DNA of 64,000 nt, from NCBI RefSeq assembly GCF_904846685.1, contig NZ_CAJHBQ010000004.1, positions 231,817 through 295,816 on the forward strand. The letters run 5' to 3'. The position numbers and the translations under genes are program-made. The notes beneath the pieces are model-generated. The model made no database searches, was not told where the DNA came from, and worked only from the letters and a program-made list of their open reading frames with translations. Source of the DNA: Psychrobacter submarinus. Its GTDB lineage: Bacteria; Pseudomonadota; Gammaproteobacteria; Pseudomonadales; Moraxellaceae. Below, one piece after another: positions 1 through 8,565 of this stretch (within the stretch, counting starts at the first letter, position 1; every line of letters begins with the position of its first letter).

Positions 1-1515
1 CGCCACATAACCACTATCGGTAAACTTAACGGCATTGTCCATAAGGTTCAATAGTATCTGGCATAGGCGCTGGCCATCGGTCGTGATATAGCGAGGACAA
101 TGAGGCTCAAAATAGTACAACATATCGATATCTCGACGACGGCTGTTGCCTATCATCAGATCGTTAACCTGCTGTCCAAGCTTAAAGATATCAGTAGATT
201 CGTTAAGGATATCTACTTTTCCGGCCTCTATCTTGGCCATATCGAGCATATCATTCAGCATAGTCAGCATAGAGTGACTAGACTGAGTGAGAATGGCTAA
301 AGTCTCGCGCTGCGCGGTGGTCAAACTGTCCTTGTCTACCATGTCTAATGTACTGATAATAGCGTTTAGCGGTGTACGTAGCTCATGGCCGATGACAGAT
401 CTAAGCTCAGTAGATGATTTGGCTTGACTCTCAAGGGTGTGATTTTTTAGACGTAGATCTTCGCATTTCTTGACAAAGGAATTAACATTATTCAGCAGCG
501 CCGTAAATCCGCGAACTTGACCATGCGCGCCGAACCAAGGAGAGAGATGCAGCTGATAAGGCTGGTTGTTCTCTAGACCATAAACCAGTAGTGTACGCGT
601 GACGCGCTCAGCGCTAAGATCTAATAATAGTTGCTGCGTGGCTTTGTCACTACCTGTCAAAAAGTCGCTTAAACTATAACTGACTTCATTTTGAAAAACG
701 GTAGCAAAAACCTGCTCAAAACGCGGGTTAAAAAAACTGATTTGTCCTTGCCGGGTGATCGTAAACATAGGTAGCGGCGCGCCATCCACCAAACGCTCCA
801 AGCGGTGTCTTAGGGTGTTGATGCGCCGATGGTCAAGATGCAGCTGATACTTAATACGGCTAAGCGCATGCCCTAAGCGTAAAAATTCAGAGGTAGTCTT
901 CTCTAATGGAAAAGGTGCTGGGGTATAGGCTTCCTTAGCATCCTCACTTAGAGTGTCAGTATAAAGTAGCAGCTGCTGCCAGTTCGCTTGACGGCGAAGC
1001 ATATAAAGTAGCGCTATTATAAAAAGTACAAGAGCGGCTATCAACGGTAGCCAATAGCGGTAAGATGTCCAGTTGACATCCGGTATATGATGGCGCAACA
1101 CAAGGTAGAGCTGATACCCTCCTTTAAGACTAATATCCGCTCTGAGCGTTTGGTTGTCTAGTTGATACAAGTTTTTTGCATTGAAGGTAGTCGCTGGAAA
1201 ACTAACAGCAACAAGCGCAGTCTCATTTGGGCGCGTGTGATTATAGATATATGTCTGACCTGAGGGCAGCATAAAAATCAGCTGATAACTGATGTCTTGG
1301 AAATAAGGCTTTTTTAGTATGTTTTCGACATCGTCATTGGTTATCGCTGCATGTTCAGTCACGTCATACTGCAAATTATTAAAAATATCCAGACTACGTC
1401 TCTCGCTATGATGCCTAAGCTCCATATAAAGCGCTGCATAATACGAAGACAATAGGATCACTAAGGTCAAAGTATAAAAGAGCAGTAGGCGTTTTAGAGA
1501 CTGAAAACGTTGCAT
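1..1515 (-). CDS. Sensor histidine kinase, cut by the left window edge
   Basis: Membrane-bound two-component sensor kinase; its cognate regulator is not in the window. Reading the minus strand from ATG at 1515 gives 505 uninterrupted codons up to the window edge. Hydrophobic segments lie near residues 8-27 and 155-173, bracketing a periplasmic sensor region of about 130 residues. A probable PAS-like region follows (around residues 240-340). The phosphoacceptor H-box reads GHELRTPLNAIIS with the histidine at residue 377, and the start of the ATPase N-box, NLMDNAVKF, is at about residue 490. The remaining ATPase boxes (and any receiver domain) lie outside. The signal sensed cannot be told from sequence. 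It is divergent from fmt, where many relatives carry def. Confidence 0.88.
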   Translation of the reverse strand, partial: MQRFQSLKRLLLFYTLTLVILLSSYYAALYMELRHHSERRSLDIFNNLQYDVTEHAAITNDDVENILKKPYFQDISYQLIFMLPSGQTYIYNHTRPNETALVAVSFPATTFNAKNLYQLDNQTLRADISLKGGYQLYLVLRHHIPDVNWTSYRYWLPLIAALVLFIIALLYMLRRQANWQQLLLYTDTLSEDAKEAYTPAPFPLEKTTSEFLRLGHALSRIKYQLHLDHRRINTLRHRLERLVDGAPLPMFTITRQGQISFFNPRFEQVFATVFQNEVSYSLSDFLTGSDKATQQLLLDLSAERVTRTLLVYGLENNQPYQLHLSPWFGAHGQVRGFTALLNNVNSFVKKCEDLRLKNHTLESQAKSSTELRSVIGHELRTPLNAIISTLDMVDKDSLTTAQRETLAILTQSSHSMLTMLNDMLDMAKIEAGKVDILNESTDIFKLGQQVNDLMIGNSRRRDIDMLYYFEPHCPRYITTDGQRLCQILLNLMDNAVKFTDSGYVA

Positions 1516-1854
1516 AAGATTATAATCCTATGCTTGCAAAGAAAGGCAAGCGGATACAGTGATCACTAGAGTCTGAGAGTTAGAGCGGGCTACAAATTTG
1601 CAGCATGTTTTTTGCGTTAAAACCTTAGGGTTATTATTTGCTATGCTAAGACCACTATTATAATAGCAAGAAATTTGTAGATAACCTCATCTTAATCATC
1701 AGCATGACGCTCAAGGTGCTTAGTCCCTTGCTAACAGACATGGCACAAGCCCTCAAACTCACTTATAATATGACAAACTATAATATCATGTTTACCAGTA
1801 GCCGATAGTTAGGGCTTAGTACTGGCAAAAGCTATAAGAATTATAAGGAAAAGA
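1516..1854. other. Divergent intergenic region, sensor kinase / fmt
   Basis: 339 bases between divergent genes, so promoters for both must be here. A 7-bp inverted repeat, TTGCTAT (1638-1644) with ATAGCAA (1663-1669), surrounds a TATAAT-like hexamer and could be an operator, although this could be chance. TATAAT-like sequences also occur near 1764-1785. No ORF or RNA gene is recognised. Confidence 0.4.
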
Positions 1855-2925
1855 ATGACTGCTACTGACGATACATTGATGAATGACGCTGATACTGATA
1901 CTGGTTTACCACTCTCTACAGCTAAAAGACGTGTGGTGTTTGCTGGCACCCCTGAATTTGCAGCGACTAGCCTACAGGCGCTTATTGCACAGCAAGAGTC
2001 GCTAGGTATAGAGATTGTTGCGGTCTATACTCAGCCCGATCGCAAAGCAGGACGCGGTCAAAAACTCAGTACTTCGGCAGTCAAGCAAGTGGCTATAGAT
2101 AACGATATCGTAGTTGAGCAGCCTGCTACTTTCAAGAAGTCTAGCGCCGAGGGCATGGCCGCTCGGCAAACCCTGCGTACCTACCAGCCTGATGTAATGA
2201 TTGTCGCCGCTTATGGACTTATTTTACCGATTGGTGTGTTAAAAACGCCGGCTTTAGGCTGCTTAAATATTCATGCGTCATTGCTGCCACGATGGCGCGG
2301 GGCTGCGCCCATTCATCGCGCGCTACTCGCTGGGGATGAAGAGACAGGCATTACCATTATGCAGATGGACAAGGGACTTGATACCGGTGATATGCTCTAT
2401 AAAGTGAGCACTGAGATTACTGAAGACGATAGCGCGGCAAGCTTACACGACAAGCTGGCAGACTTAGGCGCTCAGGCGATCATCACCGTCATGCAAGACT
2501 TAGAGAGTTATCAGGCCAAAGCCATCAAGCAAAATGATGCCGAGGCCAATTATGCCGAAAAATTAGTCAAGTCAGAAGGTGAGATTGATTGGGCGCAGTC
2601 GGCGGCGACTATTGAGCGGCAGATACGCGGGTTAAATCCTTGGCCAGGTACTTATACCTTTTTGCAGGGTCAGCGAGTCAAGATTCTAGCCAGTTTGCCT
2701 GTCAATGAGACGCAGCCTACAGATAAACCTGCTGGTACTGTCATTAGTGTTGGCCGCAAGGCTATCTTAGTCGCTTGTGGAAAACAGGATGATCAAACAC
2801 AAGCAGGGACTCTAGCGATTACTCAGCTACAGTTTGCCGGTAGCAAGCCTGTCAGCGCCGAGCAAGTCTGCCATGGCAATCAATTAGACGATGGTGATCG
2901 ATTCACCGCCAATCCTGATCAGTGA
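1855..2925 (+). CDS. fmt: Methionyl-tRNA formyltransferase
   Basis: Formylates the amino group of methionyl-initiator tRNA using 10-formyl-THF, in the cytoplasm. The N-terminal hydrolase domain starts with RRVVFAGTPEFAATSL (about residues 25-40). The signature NIHASLLPRWRGAAPIHRAL (about 138-157) contains the family's catalytic Asn and His, and the conserved DTGDML follows near 178. An OB-like C-terminal domain follows. At 356 residues it is about 35-40 longer than usual, mainly because of a polar 24-residue N-terminal extension. The ATG at 1855 has a good AAGGAAAAG ribosome site, but no Met sits nearer the fold, so the extension is probably real. It is followed by rsmB, the usual partner; def is not adjacent. 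Confidence 0.96.
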   Translation: MTATDDTLMNDADTDTGLPLSTAKRRVVFAGTPEFAATSLQALIAQQESLGIEIVAVYTQPDRKAGRGQKLSTSAVKQVAIDNDIVVEQPATFKKSSAEGMAARQTLRTYQPDVMIVAAYGLILPIGVLKTPALGCLNIHASLLPRWRGAAPIHRALLAGDEETGITIMQMDKGLDTGDMLYKVSTEITEDDSAASLHDKLADLGAQAIITVMQDLESYQAKAIKQNDAEANYAEKLVKSEGEIDWAQSAATIERQIRGLNPWPGTYTFLQGQRVKILASLPVNETQPTDKPAGTVISVGRKAILVACGKQDDQTQAGTLAITQLQFAGSKPVSAEQVCHGNQLDDGDRFTANPDQ

Positions 2926-3023
2926 TAACAGCTGAACAGTAATAACAGCTAGTCAATAACAAAGATCGGCAAACTCTAGCCAAACATGACGCTACTAATC
3001 AAACGTCAAGGAAATAAAACTTA

Positions 3024-4580
3024 ATGAGACAACCGTCAACAGCGTCTAACCCTAATAGTAAAACTCCCAAACCTTCAAGTAATCTAAAAATGGTCGGTAG
3101 CGTGCGCGTACGTGTCATTCGTACTTTGCTTGCCATCCAAAACGGTCAGTCACTCTCAAGCGTACTCGACCCTCTACTGAACAGCTTGCACGAAGGCGAT
3201 AAAGGCTTTGCCCATGCACTACTATTGACCACTTTGCGCCAGTGGTTTGCGCTTGAGCGTCTGCTCGATAGCCTAGCGGATAATCCTATCGATGAGATAG
3301 AGGTGCGTACGACTATCCTAGTGGGGCTGACGCAGCTGCTGTATCTAGAAGTCGCTGATCATGCCGCTATCCACGAAACGGTTGAATCGGTTAAGGAGAT
3401 TGAGTTTGCGCACGCAAGCGGCCTGACCAATGCTATCTTGCGCAAAGTCGCTAAGAACCCGAGCAAGTTCCGTAAAAAATGTAATAAAAAACACAGCCTG
3501 CCAAACTGGCTCGCCTATCAGCTTAAGCAAGATTGGTCTGAGCATTACGATGAGCTGATGCAAGGTCTACGCCAGCCTGCACCGATGTTCTTGCGAGTAA
3601 ATACGGTTGATGCTTCAGTAAGTGACTACCAAAAAACGCTACAGCAAGCCGATATCAGCGCTGAATGGGTTGAGGTTAAAACAGGTCTGTCACTATCACA
3701 AGCTACTGATAATAAGGATAGAGTAAACACAGTCATTGATCATCAAGCGCTGCGCTTAGAGCAGAGCAGAGCAGTCAGCGGCTTACCTAGTTTTGCTGAA
3801 GGCGGCTTGAGTATTCAAGATCTATACGCTCAGCTAGCCGCGCCTATTATCCAACAAGCGCTTGTGCATAAAGAAGCTACTGAGGCGAGTGTAGGCGAGG
3901 ACAGGGCGGTGTCTAAGCTTACGCTATTAGATGCTTGCGCCGCTCCCGGTGGTAAGCTGGCCCACTGGCTTGAGCTATTAAATAGTGAAGATGGGTCAGC
4001 ATTGTTTCATGTGAAACAAGATAAGGCTGACGATGCTAATATCAAGCTAGTCGCTATTGATAATGAAGCACCGCGTATAGAGCGCATTCACGATAACTTG
4101 CAGCGCTTAAATCTTGAGCAAGCCAATAATAGTATCGATCTAGATATTGTCTGTGCGGATGCGACGCGTTGGCAATTGGCTGAAAAGGGCTCTGATAAGT
4201 TAGCAGTATTTGACGCTATTCTTTTAGACGCGCCGTGCACTGCGACTGGGGTCATCCGTCGCCATCCTGATATCAGTATTTTGCGTAGTGAAGAAGACAT
4301 CGAACAAACTGCTGCCTTGCAGGCAGATATTTTGCATAATCTGTGGCCACAGCTCAAAGTCGGTGGTTATTTACTTTATGTGACTTGCTCTATATTGAAG
4401 CAAGAAAACACGCTACAAATGCAGGATTTTTTAAGCAAGAATAACGATGCGACAGCTATCGAGTTTACCGATGACAGCAATTGGGGTATTGAGCAGGACA
4501 TCGGCCGTCAGTGCTTGCCGATAGATAGCACAGGCGGGGATGGCTTTTATTATGCGTTATTGCAAAAGACTGCTGAATAA
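3024..4580 (+). CDS. rsmB: 16S rRNA (cytosine-967 C5) methyltransferase
   Basis: SAM-dependent m5C methyltransferase acting on C967 of 16S rRNA. An N-terminal NusB-like RNA-binding domain spans roughly residues 25-150. The Rossmann SAM domain contains DACAAPGGKLAHWLE (about 303-317). The catalytic loop DAPCTATGVIRRHPDI (about 402-417) holds one cysteine and VTCSILKQEN the second, as expected for the Fmu/RsmB family. Length (518) is above the usual 430-450; the extra residues are in linkers, including one between the NusB and SAM parts. AAGGAAATAAAACTTA precedes the ATG. Embedded in the coding sequence at 4003-4018 is a parS-like palindrome (see separate entry). A weak AT-rich hairpin follows the gene. 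Confidence 0.95.
   Translation: MRQPSTASNPNSKTPKPSSNLKMVGSVRVRVIRTLLAIQNGQSLSSVLDPLLNSLHEGDKGFAHALLLTTLRQWFALERLLDSLADNPIDEIEVRTTILVGLTQLLYLEVADHAAIHETVESVKEIEFAHASGLTNAILRKVAKNPSKFRKKCNKKHSLPNWLAYQLKQDWSEHYDELMQGLRQPAPMFLRVNTVDASVSDYQKTLQQADISAEWVEVKTGLSLSQATDNKDRVNTVIDHQALRLEQSRAVSGLPSFAEGGLSIQDLYAQLAAPIIQQALVHKEATEASVGEDRAVSKLTLLDACAAPGGKLAHWLELLNSEDGSALFHVKQDKADDANIKLVAIDNEAPRIERIHDNLQRLNLEQANNSIDLDIVCADATRWQLAEKGSDKLAVFDAILLDAPCTATGVIRRHPDISILRSEEDIEQTAALQADILHNLWPQLKVGGYLLYVTCSILKQENTLQMQDFLSKNNDATAIEFTDDSNWGIEQDIGRQCLPIDSTGGDGFYYALLQKTAE
4003..4018. promoter_or_regulatory. parS-like ParB-binding site (inside rsmB)
   Basis: TGTTTCATGTGAAACA, a 16-bp palindrome with one central asymmetry, matching the conserved bacterial parS pattern (TGTTNCACGTGNAACA) except for C to T in the core. 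The same 16-mer recurs at 13579, and a variant with the full CACGTG core is at 8361. It lies within the rsmB reading frame, as parS sites often lie inside genes. Likely bound by chromosomal ParB. Confidence 0.75.
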
Positions 4581-4613
4581 ACCGTAGCGCAGCAAAGAGC
4601 TAATATGAGTGAT

Positions 4614-4635
4614 ATTCTAATTTAATAGAATTTTT
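4614..4635 (+). terminator. Weak AT-rich terminator-like hairpin after rsmB
   Basis: ATTCTA and TAGAAT form a 6-bp stem around a six-base loop, followed by TTTT. The stem is AT-only apart from one GC pair, so termination would be inefficient. It separates rsmB from the accessory KAP gene starting at 4661. Confidence 0.3.
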
Positions 4636-4660
4636 GTATTAAGACTTTAAGGATGAGGCA

Positions 4661-6007
4661 ATGGAGTTAAGAAGACATAATGTCGAAGTTAATGATGCTG
4701 ACCCTTTTGCAAATGATTGGTTGGAACGCAAGGGGTTTGCTGACCAACTAACGAATATCGTTGAGAATAATAAACAAGGTGAAGTAGTTATAGGTCTTAG
4801 CGGACAGTGGGGTGAAGGTAAAACGACTTTTGTTAAAATGTGGCAAAAGCATATGGAGAACAAAGACATTGCCTCCATTTATTTTGATGCGTTTGAATAT
4901 GACTATATAGAAGATGTGTTTCTATCTTTAGCTATTGAGATATACAACTATGCCGAGGTAAATGGTCTTACTGCACAAGAGGATTATCTAAACAAGTCTA
5001 AGAACACTTATCACCTTCTACAAGCTATGATAGCAAAAACCTCACCTATCAATATAGACTCAAGTCTTCAGGAAAAGCTAGTAGATAACGAGAATCAACC
5101 ATTTGATATTGCTAAAATTATTAAGGATAATTTAAACTTTTCATTAGATAATGCTTTTGAACAAGCATTGAAAAAGAAAGAAGTGTTTAGAGATTTTAAA
5201 AAGTCCCTATCACAACTTGCAACTCAAGCTTCGAATCAAGATATACCTTTTATTATCATAATTGATGAACTAGATAGATGTAAGCCTAGCTTCGCTGTTG
5301 AGATATTAGAAAAGATAAAGCATTTATTTTTAGTAGAAGGGGTCGTTTTTGTTCTATCTATGCATCATGAACAGTTAGAAGAATCTATTAAAAAGGTATA
5401 CGGTCAGAACATAGATGCTCACACCTATTTACAAAAATTCATCGACTATCCGACTAGACTGCCAAAAGCTGATTTATCTAATAATAGTAACCGTAGAAAA
5501 TACTTTTATAATCAAGTAGATTTTATAGGACTACCTACACGTCCGTCTAGTTCTATGAATAGTTCATATGAACTGTTTCTACTACTTTCGATTCGTTACG
5601 ACCTGTCCTATAGACAGTTAAATAAAGCTTTACAGAATTATAAGTATCTTTTAGCTAGCTTAGATACTAATTTTGATAACTTGTATCCTAAAATGTTTTT
5701 AATGGTTTTTATAAGCATACTTAAAGTAAAAAATGGGCATTTAATTTCTAAAATAAGAAACAACACTGCTACCTATACAGACTTAGTTGAGAATGCTTTA
5801 GAAGTTAGAGGGCAGGGTGACTTTAATATTGAAACGCTTCAGAACTTTCTTAAGCTTAGTTTCCTTACCATTGATGGCTTTCAAGAATCTGAGCATGGTT
5901 CTCAAGAAGCAAGTTTCTATAATAACTTTGCTGGCTTAATAGGACGAAATCAAAACAAAGTCCTAATGAGTTTGGTTCAACGTTTAGAGTCTTTCGAAGA
6001 CTATTAG
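4661..6007 (+). CDS. KAP-family P-loop NTPase
   Basis: 448-residue STAND-type NTPase of the KAP family. The N-terminal segment DADPFANDWLERKGFADQL is typical of KAP proteins. Walker A reads GQWGEGKT at residues 48-55, and Walker B plus its extension reads FIIIIDELDRCKP at 197-209. The following helix (EILEKIKHLFLVEGVVFVLSM) also fits the family. Unlike many KAP proteins no membrane segments are visible. Biochemical role is unknown; members occur in mobile and anti-phage contexts. The gene is clearly richer in A+T than rsmB and thrC around it and is absent from the conserved fmt-rsmB-dprA order, which suggests horizontal acquisition. It ends 2 bases from the convergent gene at 6010-6585, hinting at a functional pair. 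Confidence 0.85.
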   Translation: MELRRHNVEVNDADPFANDWLERKGFADQLTNIVENNKQGEVVIGLSGQWGEGKTTFVKMWQKHMENKDIASIYFDAFEYDYIEDVFLSLAIEIYNYAEVNGLTAQEDYLNKSKNTYHLLQAMIAKTSPINIDSSLQEKLVDNENQPFDIAKIIKDNLNFSLDNAFEQALKKKEVFRDFKKSLSQLATQASNQDIPFIIIIDELDRCKPSFAVEILEKIKHLFLVEGVVFVLSMHHEQLEESIKKVYGQNIDAHTYLQKFIDYPTRLPKADLSNNSNRRKYFYNQVDFIGLPTRPSSSMNSSYELFLLLSIRYDLSYRQLNKALQNYKYLLASLDTNFDNLYPKMFLMVFISILKVKNGHLISKIRNNTATYTDLVENALEVRGQGDFNIETLQNFLKLSFLTIDGFQESEHGSQEASFYNNFAGLIGRNQNKVLMSLVQRLESFEDY

Positions 6008-6009
6008 AT

Positions 6010-6585
6010 TTAGCTAAAAAATTTGACGGCTTCCGCAGCTGTCACTCCCAAAATGCTTGCAATAGTCCCGTTATTAAGAAGATCAAGCAGTTTGCTTTTT
6101 GCTTCTGGGTCACCGCTTTTTTCAATCTCATTGATTAAGGTCTGTAGATTGATATTAATATCAGTGGCGTTATGAGTATTGGTTTGACTGTTGTTATTGC
6201 CAAATTGAGCATTTCCACTAACATTATAATTTGTAGTCATTGCTTCTTCCTTATTATTGGTAATAGCGGTATCTATAGTATTAATTAAATTTTGAGCATT
6301 GCATAGAATGCTATCATCAATTGAGAGATTATTATCTTGATTTCTAGTAAATAGGTTGAAAGCTTCTATAACTTCTCTATCGTACGCATTGTTTCTCAGT
6401 AGAGCAGAATGACCATGCACAAAAGCTATAAACTCAGTCTGAGTCTCTTCTAAAGCTTGAGCCGTTATAGGATTTGGTTCTGTTAGATGCATACTTAACT
6501 TTGTTTTAAAATGTGCAAGTATTGCCAACCAATTTGATTTATAAGACATTTTGTGACCTATGCTATTCTTGAGAGCTACGTTCAT
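6010..6585 (-). CDS. Uncharacterised protein with Asn/Gln-rich NAQFGNNN motif
   Basis: 191 residues, no recognised enzymatic domain. The N-terminal two thirds are predicted mostly helical (residues about 15-115). Then comes a polar stretch, YNVSGNAQFGNNNSQTN (around residues 119-135), followed by a short amphipathic region and an alanine-rich hydrophobic tail (SILGVTAAEAVKFF). A G-N-N-N type motif after a hydrophobic-Q-hydrophobic-G core recalls RHIM/amyloid-signalling motifs and the short N-rich linkers of bacterial effector adaptors, but this is inference only. A second possible start (Met13, MSYKSNW) exists; the first ATG has AAGG 5 bases upstream. It is AT-rich, convergent with the KAP NTPase, and 2 bases away from it. 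Confidence 0.65.
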   Translation of the reverse strand: MNVALKNSIGHKMSYKSNWLAILAHFKTKLSMHLTEPNPITAQALEETQTEFIAFVHGHSALLRNNAYDREVIEAFNLFTRNQDNNLSIDDSILCNAQNLINTIDTAITNNKEEAMTTNYNVSGNAQFGNNNSQTNTHNATDININLQTLINEIEKSGDPEAKSKLLDLLNNGTIASILGVTAAEAVKFFS

Positions 6586-6677
6586 ATTACCTTATACAGG
6601 TATATAAAAACTACGATTCAGATGGTGATTTTCGCTACAGTTTTGCCTTAGGTGCTGTTTAGCCCTGACATGAGCGG

Positions 6678-6785
6678 TTATCCTGACGGGCTGGGCGAGT
6701 TGCGGGCGTGTCGTTTTGAGAGGGTATCGAGGCAACAGGAGCCTCTCAAACGACAGAGCCCGCCTTGCCCAGACTGGCAGATAAT
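6678..6785. repeat. Large imperfect inverted repeat (GC-rich hairpin)
   Basis: Two arms of about 45 bases pair imperfectly: TGTCGTTTTGAGAGG (6710-6724) with CCTCTCAAACGACA near 6743-6756, and GGGCTGGGCGAG with CTTGCCCAG further out, down to TTATC / GATAA at the ends. It is distinctly more GC-rich than the flanking island. It marks the right border of the KAP island. Likely a dispersed hairpin element or a strong transcript barrier; only one copy was recognised in this window. Confidence 0.6.
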
Positions 6786-6840
6786 AGCGGGTGGCAGGAA
6801 TAGCTACAAAACCTACCTTAAGAACCAATAAGCCGTTTAT

Positions 6841-6869
6841 TTGAGAGCGTCTTGGCTTAAAAATATGCT
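6841..6869 (+). promoter_or_regulatory. Probable sigma-70 promoter of thrC
   Basis: TTGAGA at 6841-6846 and TATGCT at 6864-6869 separated by exactly 17 bases, 65 bases upstream of the thrC ATG. Both hexamers match consensus at four or five positions. Seen directly; activity is inferred. Confidence 0.55.
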
Positions 6870-6934
6870 ACTCTTTCGCTATTTCTCATCTTATATTTAA
6901 TAGACAAACCATACGATCAAAAACAGGATAAAAC

Positions 6935-8353
6935 ATGAAATATATCAGTACCCGTGGTCAGACTGAGCCGATGGATTTTAGTGATGTACTCCTTATGGGG
7001 CTTGCACCTGACGGCGGTTTGATGCTGCCTGAGCATTACCCAACCGTTGCCAGCGATGTGTTAGAAGAGTGGCGTCATCTTAGCTATACCGATCTAGCAC
7101 TAGCGATTATGCAGCGCTTTGCTACGGACATTCCTTATGCGGATCTAAAAGACATTATTGATCGCACTTATACGGCTGATATATTTGGCTCTGATGACAT
7201 TGTTCCTGTCCGCAAGCTCGAAGACAACTTATATATTTTAGGCTTATCAAACGGTCCGACTTTGGCGTTTAAAGATGTCGCGATGCAGTTCTTGGGTAAT
7301 GCCTTTGAGTACGTGCTTAAGCGTCAGGACGCGCGTATCACCATCATCGGTGCGACCAGTGGTGACACGGGTAGTGCTGCCGAATACGCCCTGCGCGGTA
7401 AAGAAAACGTCGAAGTCTTTATGCTGTCACCACATGGCAAAATGAGTGAGTTTCAGCGCGCGCAGATGTATAGCTTAACCGACGACAATATCCACAATAT
7501 CGCCATCAAAGGTATGTTTGATGATTGCCAAGATATCGTCAAAGCGCTGCAACAAGACGCTGAGTTTAAGGCAAAATATAACCTAGGAACGGTCAACTCG
7601 ATCAACTGGGGACGGATACTCGCGCAGATTGTTTATTACTTTAAAGCATATTTCGCAGTGACGGATAGCAATGAGGAGACCGTTAGCTTCAGTGTGCCCT
7701 CAGGTAACTTTGGCAATATTTGCGCCGGCCACATTGCGCGTGAGATGGGACTACCGATTGAGCGGCTCATCGTTGCGACCAACGAGAATGATGTGCTCAA
7801 TGACTTCTTTAACCAAGGCGCGTATCAGCCGCGCACCACGGACAAAACTTACGTCACCTCAAGTCCATCGATGGACATCTCTAAAGCTTCCAACTTTGAG
7901 CGTTTTGTTTATCTATTATTAGAAAAAGATAGTGCGCGTGTTCATGAGCTGTTTGAAGGGGTGAAATCAGGGCAAGGTTTTGATTTGTCTGAGGTGATGG
8001 AACAGGTCAATAACCGTTATGGCTTCGCGGCAGGCAAGTCCACTCATGCCGATCGTCTGCACACGATCAAAGAAGTATATGAGCAATACGGAGAGCTGGT
8101 TGATCCGCATACCGCTGACGGTATTAAAGTCGCTAAAGAATTGCAGCAAGAAGGGGAAGTGATTATCTGCGCCGAGACGGCATTGCCTGTGAAATTCGCT
8201 GAGACCATTATTGAAGCGGTTGGGCCGATAGAGATTGCTCGTCCTAAGCATACTGAAGGTCTAGAGGACTTAGAGCAGCATGTAACGGTATTGGATAATA
8301 AAGCTGAACTAGTCGCTGAACAAATTCGCCAGCATGTTGCGTCAAATGTCTAG
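6935..8353 (+). CDS. thrC: Threonine synthase
   Basis: PLP enzyme converting O-phosphohomoserine to threonine, the last step of threonine biosynthesis. Starts MKYISTRGQTEPMDFSDVLL, the typical N-terminus of the long gammaproteobacterial/fungal-type subfamily. The PLP lysine is in LAFKDVAMQFLGN (Lys113), and the phosphate-binding SATSGDTG-type loop reads GATSGDTGSAAEYAL (about 140-154). Length 472 is normal for the family. It has its own promoter (6841-6869) and is not next to hom or thrB. A parS-like site follows eight bases after the stop. AACAGGATAAAAC supplies a modest ribosome site. Confidence 0.96.
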   Translation: MKYISTRGQTEPMDFSDVLLMGLAPDGGLMLPEHYPTVASDVLEEWRHLSYTDLALAIMQRFATDIPYADLKDIIDRTYTADIFGSDDIVPVRKLEDNLYILGLSNGPTLAFKDVAMQFLGNAFEYVLKRQDARITIIGATSGDTGSAAEYALRGKENVEVFMLSPHGKMSEFQRAQMYSLTDDNIHNIAIKGMFDDCQDIVKALQQDAEFKAKYNLGTVNSINWGRILAQIVYYFKAYFAVTDSNEETVSFSVPSGNFGNICAGHIAREMGLPIERLIVATNENDVLNDFFNQGAYQPRTTDKTYVTSSPSMDISKASNFERFVYLLLEKDSARVHELFEGVKSGQGFDLSEVMEQVNNRYGFAAGKSTHADRLHTIKEVYEQYGELVDPHTADGIKVAKELQQEGEVIICAETALPVKFAETIIEAVGPIEIARPKHTEGLEDLEQHVTVLDNKAELVAEQIRQHVASNV

Positions 8354-8360
8354 TTGATTA

Positions 8361-8374
8361 GTTTCACGTGAAAC
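8361..8374. promoter_or_regulatory. parS-like ParB-binding site (thrC 3' side)
   Basis: GTTTCACGTGAAAC is a perfect 14-bp palindrome and equals the inner 14 bases of consensus parS; the outermost pair is A/T instead of T/A. It lies between thrC and the LysM gene. This is the best of three parS-like sites at 4.0, 8.4 and 13.6 kb. Confidence 0.82.
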
Positions 8375-8565
8375 TACGTAATAAGGTTTTAGCCATAAAA
8401 GTTATGTTTTTGTAAGTTTGTGTCGCGTATTGTGCTATGGTGCATATCATTGTAAACTGAATTGTCGCAAAAGTTGGCAGTAAGCCTCTGAGATATCTTT
8501 AAGAAGGCTTGACTACAGTTGAATAAAGTTATGCCTGTGATTTAATTATACCTTGTGGATATCGC

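Larger units (their letters stand above)
6586..6934. other. Intergenic region upstream of thrC with a large hairpin
   Basis: 349 bases between the divergent accessory gene and thrC. The middle holds a GC-rich hairpin repeat (6678-6785, separate entry) and the right end holds the thrC promoter. A 78-codon minus-strand reading frame across the hairpin (6592-6828) is not considered a gene. Confidence 0.5.

Noticed and set aside
100..300. 66-codon plus-strand reading frame
   Set aside because: It is opposite to the sensor-kinase coding sequence and has no ribosome site.
6678..6785. Hairpin as an integron attC site
   Set aside because: No GTTRRRY / RYYYAAC core pair at the ends and no integrase or cassette array nearby.
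6592..6828. 78-codon minus-strand reading frame
   Set aside because: It spans the large hairpin repeat, has no ribosome site or family resemblance, and its composition follows the repeat arms.
8551..8560. TTGTGGATA near the LysM start as a DnaA box
   Set aside because: Single near-match, no cluster and no AT-rich unwinding region; not evidence for oriC here.
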